Part shown: positions 20,887 through 27,890 of the stretch, piece by piece
How positions within the stretch are numbered: the first letter of the stretch is position 1
Layout: each line of letters begins with the position of its first letter
Origin: Conexibacter sp. CPCC 206217
GTDB lineage: Bacteria; Actinomycetota; Thermoleophilia; Solirubrobacterales; Solirubrobacteraceae
Direction: 5' to 3'
NCBI RefSeq assembly: GCF_030646165.1
Contig: NZ_JAUTDO010000006.1
Coordinates: forward strand, 372,001-436,000
DNA: 64,000 nucleotides
Made by a program: the position numbers and the translations under genes
The notes under the pieces: generated by a model
What the model saw: only the letters and a program-made list of their open reading frames with translations
What the model was told of the DNA's origin: nothing
Database searches by the model: none

Positions 20887-21693
20887 TCAGCAGGCGTCGC
20901 GCCACGCGCCGAGCCCCATCCGCTTGCGGATCGCGCTGATCCCGAGTCGCTTCGCCGGCTCGCAGAAGCGCTCGCGCGGCAGCGCGTACTCGGCGTCGAA
21001 GACCGCCTTGCCGGCGCGCAGGAACGGCCGTGCGCGCCCGCACTCGCGGTACTGGAAGCACTGCTCCAGGACGGCGAAGTCGAAGCTCGGCTGCAGCGCC
21101 CGCGCCTGTTCGAGATCGTTCTTGAGCGCGACCGCGAGCCCGTGCGCGTGCGCGGTCTGCGCGAGCCAGCGGTTGAAGCGCAGCTGGTCGCGCGCGGTCA
21201 GCGGGAAGCCGCTGTCGTTGGCGTAGCCGTCGACGTTGTCGGGCTCGACCGCGTCGAAGCCCTTGCGCGCGCACATCGCGATGCGGTCGCGCAGGACCGG
21301 CGCCAGCGCGCGCAGGCGACGCACGTCGAGCCAGCGCTCGCCGGGCCAGCCGTTGTCGGCTCCGAGCGTCGCGGCGGGGAAGCGGTCGCGGTCGGGCCGC
21401 CAGTTCTCCCACGCCCCGGCGCTGAAGTAGCAGACGACGTAGCGCCCGTCGCGGTGCAGCCGCGCGACCGCGGCGGCGCTCGTGTCGAACCCGTCGACGT
21501 CGTAGACGCGCGCGGGGACAGAGGCGTCGAGGCGGCCGTCGAGCTGCCACTGCCAGGAGGCGTGGGGCGGCGGGCGCTGGATGCGCGCGGCGACGTCGGC
21601 GACCGGCTGCGGGGCAGCGGGCGCGGCCGGCTGCGTGCGCGGCGGGATCAAGATCGCCGCGACCACCGCCAGCGCCAGCGGCAGAATCGTCAC
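20887..21693 (-). CDS. secreted GH114-family endo-alpha-1,4-polygalactosaminidase
   Basis: 268 aa. The N-terminus TILPLALAVVAAILIPP is a signal peptide or membrane anchor, followed by a Pro/Ala linker and a complete GH114 domain: WQWQLDG, YDVDGFD, CYFSAGAWENWRPD, GFDAVEPDNVDGY (Asp152 region) and FAVLEQCFQY (Glu210). GH114 enzymes such as fungal Ega3 cut alpha-1,4-linked (acetyl)galactosamine. The GTG start overlaps the stop of the other GH114 gene (GTGA). It is convergent with the PelG-like gene. It probably trims or releases the exopolysaccharide. Confidence 0.85.
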   Translation of the reverse strand: MTILPLALAVVAAILIPPRTQPAAPAAPQPVADVAARIQRPPPHASWQWQLDGRLDASVPARVYDVDGFDTSAAAVARLHRDGRYVVCYFSAGAWENWRPDRDRFPAATLGADNGWPGERWLDVRRLRALAPVLRDRIAMCARKGFDAVEPDNVDGYANDSGFPLTARDQLRFNRWLAQTAHAHGLAVALKNDLEQARALQPSFDFAVLEQCFQYRECGRARPFLRAGKAVFDAEYALPRERFCEPAKRLGISAIRKRMGLGAWRDAC

Positions 21694-22502
21694 ACGACGC
21701 TCCGGGCCGGTTCGGCGAGGTGGGGAGGACGGTCCAGTTCCAGCACGCTCACCGCCGGGTGGAAGCCTTCCTGCAGCGAGCGCCGGACAGCGTCGGCGGC
21801 GCCCGCGGAGCCGGGCTCGGCGTAGTCGAGCGTGAAGACCGGGAGGCCGCGCGCGTGCAGCCGGCGCAGGCCGCGCAGCAGCTGCTCCGTCTCCGCCGGC
21901 GGCGAGCGGCGATAACCGTCCTCCCAGCGCCAGAAGACGTCCTCGTGGGCGACCGCGTCGATCGGCAGCCGCTCGTCGACCGCGAGCCCGTTCTGCGCGA
22001 CGAGCAGCAGTTCCGGCGCGGCCTCGCGCAGGCCGCGGACCAGCGCGACGAGCGCGTCGGCGAGCGGCGGATGGTCCTCGGCGACGTCGAGGTTGTCGAG
22101 GTAGAGGCCGTCGAAGCCGCGCGCGCTCAGCGTGATCGCCTGCTCGGTCATCAGCTCGCGCCAGCCGCGCTCGCGCACGTCCGCGTAGCGCTCGCCGGGC
22201 CAGTCGTCGACCGCGCCGATCGTCCACGCGTCCGGGACCTGGCTCGCATACGGCCGCCACGCCTCGACGGTCCCGAGCGACAGATATCCCAGCACCAGCG
22301 CGTGCCGCTGCAGCGGCGGCAGCAGCTTCGCGACGCGGAGCTGGTCGCGAGCCGACTCGCCGACGCCGTCGAGCACGATCAGCTCGTAGCCGGACAGGTC
22401 GCAGCGGGCCGGGTCGCAGCCGAACGCCGGCGCCCAGCGGTGGGCGGTTCGCAGCGCGACGCGACGGCGCGCGAGCGCTGCCAGTCGGTCCTTCGTGCTC
22501 AT
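21690..22502 (-). CDS. GH114-like protein without signal peptide
   Basis: 270 aa. The endo-alpha-1,4-polygalactosaminidase-like TIM barrel has LGYLSLGTVEAWRPYASQ, DDWPGERYADVR, GFDGLYLDNLDVAED (Asp136) and AHEDVFWRW (Glu187). The best start is the ATG at 22502, seven bases after GAGGAG, and no secretion signal follows it. It may act in the cytoplasm on an intermediate, have become a binding protein, or leave by another route. It is first in a two-gene minus-strand operon and divergent from the deacetylase gene. Confidence 0.78.
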   Translation of the reverse strand: MSTKDRLAALARRRVALRTAHRWAPAFGCDPARCDLSGYELIVLDGVGESARDQLRVAKLLPPLQRHALVLGYLSLGTVEAWRPYASQVPDAWTIGAVDDWPGERYADVRERGWRELMTEQAITLSARGFDGLYLDNLDVAEDHPPLADALVALVRGLREAAPELLLVAQNGLAVDERLPIDAVAHEDVFWRWEDGYRRSPPAETEQLLRGLRRLHARGLPVFTLDYAEPGSAGAADAVRRSLQEGFHPAVSVLELDRPPHLAEPARSVV

Positions 22503-22551
22503 CGCAGACTCCTCGGCGGAGAGAAGTGTCACCGTAACACAGAGAAGGGGC

Positions 22552-22594
22552 GTTCAATCAATTGAACGCTCAATGCGCCGCGCGGCCCATTGGG
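22552..22594 (+). promoter_or_regulatory. composite palindrome element, copy 3
   Basis: GTTCAATCAATTGAAC (22552-22567), extended to a 9-bp perfect inverted repeat GCGTTCAAT/ATTGAACGC with a 2-base centre, then 18 bases to CCCATT in GCGGCCCATTGGG (22582-22594). The two-base centre is too short for an RNA loop, which favours a DNA-protein site. It lies between the divergent GH114 operon and the deacetylase gene, and could serve both. Confidence 0.6.
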
Positions 22595-22652
22595 CGGCGC
22601 GACCCGATCGTTGAGACTCCATTCGGTTCCCCATCGAAGGAGCGCAGGGACC

Positions 22653-25346
22653 ATGCGGAGGATGATGCTCGCCCTCGCGATGACCGTCATGACGATCACC
22701 GGCACGCTCTCACTCACGGCACCCGCGAGCGCGGAACCCGCGCAGCGCATCCAGCTGAAGGTGCTGCTGCTGGGCGCGACCGGCAGCGAGCCCTCCTTCG
22801 AGGCATGGCAGGCGCAGTTGCGGCGTGAGGGCGTCCCGTTCGACGCGCTGATCGCCAGACCCGGCCACGCGCCGATCACCGCCGCGACGCTGTCGACGAC
22901 GCTGCCGGACGGCACGCTCGTCGCAAAGTACGAGGCGGTCGTCGTCGCGACCGGGGGACTGCTGACCTGCGAGGCGACGCCGTGCGCGTCGGCGCTGTCG
23001 GCCGCGGAGTGGGCCGCGCTGCAGACGTTCGAGCGGACCTTCCACATCCGCCAGCTGACCGCCTACGCCTTCCCCGGCGCCGACTTCGGCCTCGATCCGC
23101 CGGCCGCGTCGGGGCCGCTCGACGGCACCGTCGCGAACCTCACCAGCGCCGGCCTGCAGGCGTTCCCGTACCTCAGAGGGCCGGTCACGATCGCCACCGG
23201 CACGTACGGCTACCAGGCCGCGCCGGCCATGGGGGCGAACTTCCAGACGTTGCTCGCCGGTCCCGGCGGCTCCGCGCTCGTCGGCGTCGTGACGCACGCG
23301 GACGGACGCGAGGAGATGGTCCAGACGTTCGACGGCAACCAGTACCAGCTGCACTCGTGGCTGCTGCGTCACGGGCAGCTGGAGTGGGTCACCCGCGGCA
23401 CCTATCTCGGCCTCCAGCGCAACTACCTCGAACTGCAGGTCGACGACATCTTCCTGCCCGACGACGCATGGGATCCCGTTAGACACGTGACCAACTACGA
23501 CCCGGCCGCCGCAATCCGCATGACGCCGGCCGACGTGACGTTCCTGTCGAACTGGTCGAGCACGACCGGCATCCGCCTGGACATGGTCTACAACGGCGGC
23601 GGCAGCGTCGCCGAGCAGCTGGCCAACGGCAGCGACCCGCTGCTGCCCGCCTTCCAGGCCGTCAAGTCGCAGTTCGAATGGATCAACCACACCTACGACC
23701 ATCCGAACCTCGACTGCTCGACGAGATCGTTCATCGCGAGACAGATCGCTGACAACGTCGCCTGGGCGCAGGCCAACGGCTTCGCCGTCGACGGCGGCGA
23801 GCTGGTGACCGGCGAGCACTCCGGCCTCGCGAACCTCGTGCCCGGCAACCCCGGCACGATCGACCCGCCCGGGATCGACGACGCCGACCCGGCGGCGACC
23901 GGCGGCACGCTCCCGGCCGGCAGCTACGACTACAGCGTCACCGCGACGACCGCCAACGGCGAGAGCATCGGCTCGATCGCGACCGCGGCGACGACCGGCG
24001 CGACCGGCTCGGTGACGGTCAGCTGGGAGGCGATCTGCCACGCGTCCACGTACAAGGTCTACCGCCGCGTCTCGCCGGCCGGCGCGTGGGCGCTGATCGG
24101 CGCGGTCGCGCAGCCGGCGACGGCGTTCACCGACAGCGGACCGGTCGGGCTGTCGTTCAGAGACACCGGCGCGGCCGGCAGCGCCGCCGCGCCGCCGGCC
24201 TCCAACGGCGCGCGCATCAACCCGTACGCGCAGAACCCGAACTTCGCCGGCGCGCTCTCCGACGCGGGCGTCCGGGCGGTCGCCACCGACGCTTCCAAGC
24301 CCTACCCGCAGAATCCGGCGAGCACGGGCGGCGCGCAGTGGCCGGCGGGCGCGTCGTTCCTCGACGGCCCGGCGCGCACGGTCCCGCGCTACCCGACCAA
24401 CGTCTACTACAACGTCGCGACCCAGGCGCAGTTGCTGGACGAGTTCAACTACCTCTACAACCCGCCGGCGCTCGGCGGCATCTGCGTCGACACGGCGACG
24501 ACGACCTGCCAGACGCAGCCGTCGACATGGGCGGACGTGGTCGCGGGCGAGTCGCAGCGGATCTTCGGCCACGTGATGGGCAACGACCCGCGGCCGCACT
24601 ACTTCCACCAGACCAACATCGCGCAGACGCAGGCGGCCGGCGGCGGGGTCCTCTTCCCGATCCTCGACGCCGTGCTCGCCGACTACACCGCCGCGTTCGC
24701 CCCCAACGCCCCGATCGTCCAGCTCGGCCACGCCGAGATCGCGGACCTGATCGGGCGCCAGGACGCGTGGGCGGCCGCCGGCGCGGGGCCCGTCAGCGGC
24801 TACGTCCAGGGCGCGCAGGTGACGATCGTCAACGCCGGCGCGTCGGGCGTCGCGCTGCCGCTGAGCGGGACCGAGGTGGGCGAGCTGTACGGCGGCACGC
24901 GCTCCGGCTGGGGCGTCGCGCCGCCCGGCACCAGCACGCACGTCGCGACGACGCCGTGGCCGGGCGCCCCCGTGACCCCGCCCGTGACGCCGCCGGTCAC
25001 ACCGCCCGTGACACCGCCCGTCACCCCGCCGACGACGCCGCCGCAGACCAGACCGGTCGACCACATCGACGATCCGCCGGTCGGCCCCGGGCCGGTGCTG
25101 ACGCCGCCCGTGACGGCGCCGCAGAGAGCGGGCGCCACGCCGCCGGCGAGCAGAAGAGCCGCTGCGAGAAGAAGAGCGAAGAGAGCGAAGAAGTGCGTCA
25201 AGGTGAAGCGCCGCAAGACGGTCCGCGGCCCGCACGGGACCAAGCGCCGCGTCGTCGCGGTCGTGCGCAAGGTCTGCCGCCCGCGCGCGCACAGACCGCT
25301 TGGCGGGAGACGGCCGGCGGCGAGACACCGGCGGGGGCGCTCCTAA
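22653..25346 (+). CDS. secreted Agd3/CE18-like polysaccharide deacetylase
   Basis: 897 aa. Signal peptide 1-28. Residues 35-250 form an N-terminal module. The catalytic region shows LQVDDIFLPDD (Asp264-Asp265), the metal-binding HxxxH in WINHTYDHPNL (His346, His350), TGEHSGL (386-392) and YFHQTN (651-655), as in the GalNAc-polymer deacetylase Agd3 and the PelA deacetylase. A fibronectin III-like segment (about 403-500) interrupts it. The C-terminus is a VTPP-repeat linker and a very basic tail with two Cys. It probably deacetylates the exopolysaccharide outside the cell, and the cationic tail may bind the wall. It overlaps the convergent sulfatase gene by four bases. Confidence 0.8.
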   Translation: MRRMMLALAMTVMTITGTLSLTAPASAEPAQRIQLKVLLLGATGSEPSFEAWQAQLRREGVPFDALIARPGHAPITAATLSTTLPDGTLVAKYEAVVVATGGLLTCEATPCASALSAAEWAALQTFERTFHIRQLTAYAFPGADFGLDPPAASGPLDGTVANLTSAGLQAFPYLRGPVTIATGTYGYQAAPAMGANFQTLLAGPGGSALVGVVTHADGREEMVQTFDGNQYQLHSWLLRHGQLEWVTRGTYLGLQRNYLELQVDDIFLPDDAWDPVRHVTNYDPAAAIRMTPADVTFLSNWSSTTGIRLDMVYNGGGSVAEQLANGSDPLLPAFQAVKSQFEWINHTYDHPNLDCSTRSFIARQIADNVAWAQANGFAVDGGELVTGEHSGLANLVPGNPGTIDPPGIDDADPAATGGTLPAGSYDYSVTATTANGESIGSIATAATTGATGSVTVSWEAICHASTYKVYRRVSPAGAWALIGAVAQPATAFTDSGPVGLSFRDTGAAGSAAAPPASNGARINPYAQNPNFAGALSDAGVRAVATDASKPYPQNPASTGGAQWPAGASFLDGPARTVPRYPTNVYYNVATQAQLLDEFNYLYNPPALGGICVDTATTTCQTQPSTWADVVAGESQRIFGHVMGNDPRPHYFHQTNIAQTQAAGGGVLFPILDAVLADYTAAFAPNAPIVQLGHAEIADLIGRQDAWAAAGAGPVSGYVQGAQVTIVNAGASGVALPLSGTEVGELYGGTRSGWGVAPPGTSTHVATTPWPGAPVTPPVTPPVTPPVTPPVTPPTTPPQTRPVDHIDDPPVGPGPVLTPPVTAPQRAGATPPASRRAAARRRAKRAKKCVKVKRRKTVRGPHGTKRRVVAVVRKVCRPRAHRPLGGRRPAARHRRGRS
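24972..25043 (+). repeat. 12-bp in-frame repeat coding VTPP linker
   Basis: Six tandem 12-base units encode VTPP five times and then TTPP. They form a proline/threonine linker between the deacetylase body and the basic C-terminal tail, typical of cell-wall-spanning linkers. Confidence 0.85.
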
Positions 25347-27178
25347 CGGGTCACGAGCGGGAAGTCCGGCGTGAATGCGTCGAGCAGCGACATCAGCTCG
25401 CCGAGCGCCTCGGGGCGGCCGTCGATCGCGATCTCGGTCGGCGGGTCGACGCCCGCGACGCCGGCCGCGACCAGCAGGAGCGCGACGAACGCGGCGTGCG
25501 TCAGCGTCACGGTCACGTCCGCGTCGGGATCGAGCCGGCCGCGCACGTGCGTCAGCGCGCCGTTGCGCATCCGCAGCACGTAGCGCTCGTCGCGGTCGGT
25601 GAAGTGCCAGTTGACGGTGAGTCGTCTGTCCGCCGCGCGCGGCCCGTCGAGCCGCACGCCGAGGAAGTCGAACACCATCGTCACGGGCATCTGCGCGACG
25701 AAGCTCGCCGGCACCAGCGGCGCGGCCGGTCGGACGCCGTGGCGCAGCTCGTGCGCGCCGCTGAGGTAGAAGTCGCGCCACGGCGCGGACTCGGCCTGAA
25801 AGCCGAGCCGTTCCAGCACGTCGGCCTGCAGTTCGCGCGCCTCGGCGTTGTCGGGCTCGGCGAAGACGACGTCGTTGACGACCTGGGCGACCCAGCGCAG
25901 CTCACCCGCCGCGAGGTCTTCGCGGGCGCGCGCGAGGACGGCCGCGGCGCCGCCCATGTACGCCACCGTGCGCTTGGCCCGCTCCACCTGCGGCAGCGGG
26001 TGCAGGTGCGCCGGGTTGCCGTCGAACCAGCCGAGGTAGCGCTGATAGACCCCCTTCACGTTGTGGCTGACGGTGCCGTAGAAGCCGGCGGTGAACGCCT
26101 CCGTGCGCAGCGCCGGCGGCAGCTGCACCAGCTCCGCGCACTCGTCCATCGTGTGGCCGCGGTTGGCGAGCCGCAGCGTCTCGTCGTGCAGGTAGCGGTA
26201 GAGGTCGCGCTGGAGCGAAAGGAAGTGCTCGACCTCGTTCGCGCCCCAGCGCGGCCAGTGGTGGCCGGCGAAGACGACGTCGGTCGCGCCGCCGAAGCGC
26301 TCCAGCGCCGTGTCGATCGCCCCACTCCAGGCGAGCGCGTCGCGCACCTGCGCGCCGCGCAGCGTGTAGAGGTTGTGCAGCGTGCAGGTGCAGTTCTCCG
26401 CGATGCAGAGCGCGCGCAGCTGGGGGAGGTGGAAGTGCAGCTCGGCCGGTGCCTCGCTGTCGGGCGCGAGCTGGAAGACGAAGCGCAGGCCGTCGATCGT
26501 CAGCTCCGCGCCGTCCTGCGTCACCAGCTCGTTCGGCGCGACGAGGCCGGGCAGGCCGTGCGGGATGCCCTTGCCGAGGCCGGCGTCGACGTGGCCGCGC
26601 GGGCCGCGCGGCAGCAGCGAGCCGTACATGTAGTCGGCGCGCCGCGCCATCGCGTTGCCGGCCAGCACGTTCTCGCTGATCGCGGCCTCGAGGAAGCCGT
26701 CGGGAGCGATCACGCGCACGCGGCCGGCGGCGGCGTCCTCGGCGGACACGACGCCCGGCGCGCCGCCGAAGTGGTCGACGTGCGAGTGCGTGTAGATCAC
26801 CGCGACGACGGGCCGCGCGCCGAGCGTGGCGTCGGCGAGCGCGAGCGCCGCGCGCGCGGTCTCCGGCACCGTCAGCGGGTCGACGACGATCCAGCCCGTG
26901 TCGCCCGCGATCAGCGTCATGTTCGCGAGGTCGTAGCCGCGCACCTGGTGGATCCGCTCGGCGACCTCGAACAGCCCGTGCAGCTGGTTGCGCTGCGCCT
27001 GGCGCCAGAGGCCGGGGTGGACGGTGGCAGGCGGCGTGTCGCCGTCGAGGAACGCGTAGTCGTCGGCGTCCCACACGGCGGTCCCGTCGTCCGCCCGGAT
27101 CGCCAGCTCCGGCTCGCTCGCGACGAGCCCTCTGCGGGCGAGCGCGAACTCGTCGGTCCCCTCGTCACCCTCGCTCAT
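25343..27178 (-). CDS. alkylsulfatase-type metallo-beta-lactamase hydrolase
   Basis: 611 aa. The metallo-beta-lactamase core has the zinc motif THSHVDHFGG (His131, His133, Asp135, His136), AENCTCTLHNLY and AGHHWPRWG. A dimerisation region follows, and an SCP2-like C-terminal domain (about 490-605) binds hydrophobic tails. This is the layout of SdsA1/BDS1 alkylsulfatases, which cleave alkyl sulfate esters. Unlike SdsA1 it has no signal peptide, so it probably acts in the cytoplasm. Its 3' end overlaps the deacetylase gene tail-to-tail. Confidence 0.83.
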   Translation of the reverse strand: MSEGDEGTDEFALARRGLVASEPELAIRADDGTAVWDADDYAFLDGDTPPATVHPGLWRQAQRNQLHGLFEVAERIHQVRGYDLANMTLIAGDTGWIVVDPLTVPETARAALALADATLGARPVVAVIYTHSHVDHFGGAPGVVSAEDAAAGRVRVIAPDGFLEAAISENVLAGNAMARRADYMYGSLLPRGPRGHVDAGLGKGIPHGLPGLVAPNELVTQDGAELTIDGLRFVFQLAPDSEAPAELHFHLPQLRALCIAENCTCTLHNLYTLRGAQVRDALAWSGAIDTALERFGGATDVVFAGHHWPRWGANEVEHFLSLQRDLYRYLHDETLRLANRGHTMDECAELVQLPPALRTEAFTAGFYGTVSHNVKGVYQRYLGWFDGNPAHLHPLPQVERAKRTVAYMGGAAAVLARAREDLAAGELRWVAQVVNDVVFAEPDNAEARELQADVLERLGFQAESAPWRDFYLSGAHELRHGVRPAAPLVPASFVAQMPVTMVFDFLGVRLDGPRAADRRLTVNWHFTDRDERYVLRMRNGALTHVRGRLDPDADVTVTLTHAAFVALLLVAAGVAGVDPPTEIAIDGRPEALGELMSLLDAFTPDFPLVTR

Positions 27179-27247
27179 CCGCGGGACCCTACTGTTGGCG
27201 CACTGCAGACAACGCAGTTCGCCTTCTTGTCCAGACGGACACCACCG

Positions 27248-27263
27248 CGGGGCGAAAGCCCCG
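27248..27263 (+). terminator. GNRA-loop hairpin
   Basis: CGGGGC-GAAA-GCCCCG followed by TTTA. It is a compact terminator-like hairpin just before the truncated chitinase remnant. The T-run is short, and the gene it would serve is not clear. Confidence 0.4.
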
Positions 27264-27282
27264 TTTACTGTGTCGGCCGAAG

Positions 27283-27801
27283 GCGATCGCGCGGCTGCAG
27301 GGGGCCGGTCGTGCGGCCGGCAGACCGGTGAAGGTCTCCTTCACGCTGCCGGTGATGCCGTACGGCCTCACGCCGGACGGCCTCGGCGTGCTGAGATCGG
27401 CGATCGCCAACGGCGTCGTCAACGTGATGGCGATGGACTACTTCGACCCGTCGCTGGACGTCGCCGGCCACATGGGCGACCTCGCGATCGAGGCCGCGAC
27501 CAGCACGCACGACCAGCTCGCCGCCCTCTACCCCTACCGCACCGACGCGCAGCTGTGGGCGATGGTCGGCGTCACGCCGATGCTTGGGATCAACGACAAC
27601 CCGGCGGAGATCTTCACCATCGCCGACGCCCGCAAGCTCGCCGACTTCGCCGCCCGCAAGGGCCTCGGCCGGCTCGCGACCTGGTCGGCCAACCGCGACG
27701 CGCCGTGCCCGACCCCGACGACCGTGACGGGCAACACCTGCAGCGGCGTCGTCGGCGCACCGTGGGCGTTCGCAAACGCGTTCAGCTCCGGCAACCGCTG
27801 A
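27283..27801 (+). pseudogene. remnant of a GH18 chitinase, C-terminal part
   Basis: From about 27283 the frame reads AIARLQGAGR, then KVSFTLPVMPYGLTPDG, VNVMAMDYFDPSLD, AIEAATSTHDQLAALYP, WAMVGVTPMLGINDN and LATWSANRDAPCP. This is the second half of a bacterial GH18 chitinase. The N-terminal half, with the DxxDxDxE catalytic motif, is absent, and the sequence before 27283 is unrelated. A GTG at 27328 could start a 157-aa piece, but it would be inactive. I read it as a decayed gene left by a deletion. Confidence 0.7.
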
Positions 27802-27854
27802 CCTGAAAGGTGGTGGTCCGCCATCCGGCGGGCCGCCACGCGGCAGGGGTCTGG

Positions 27855-27883
27855 TTGTCCTCCGGGCGCGATCCAGGTAATGA
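27855..27883 (+). promoter_or_regulatory. candidate leaderless promoter of LacI gene 1
   Basis: TTGTCC (27855-27860), a 17-base spacer and TAATGA (27878-27883), seven bases before the ATG at 27891. No Shine-Dalgarno sequence lies in between, so the transcript may be leaderless. Confidence 0.45.
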
Positions 27884-27890
27884 TCTGCGG

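Noticed and set aside
14091-22594. Composite element as a riboswitch
   Set aside because: Copy 3 has a two-base palindrome centre, too small for an RNA loop, and the arms vary without a conserved aptamer core. A DNA-binding site or promoter explains it better.
24960-25050. Possible tandem-repeat or CRISPR-like array
   Set aside because: The 12-base units are contiguous, in frame and encode a VTPP linker. There are no spacers.
22710-25781. 1023-aa minus-strand open frame opposite the deacetylase
   Set aside because: Arg/Asp/Val-rich shadow without motifs. It crosses from one real gene into another.
24086-27331. 1081-aa plus-strand frame spanning the deacetylase end and the sulfatase gene
   Set aside because: No homology; it runs out of frame over the deacetylase and antisense to the metallo-hydrolase with its zinc motif.
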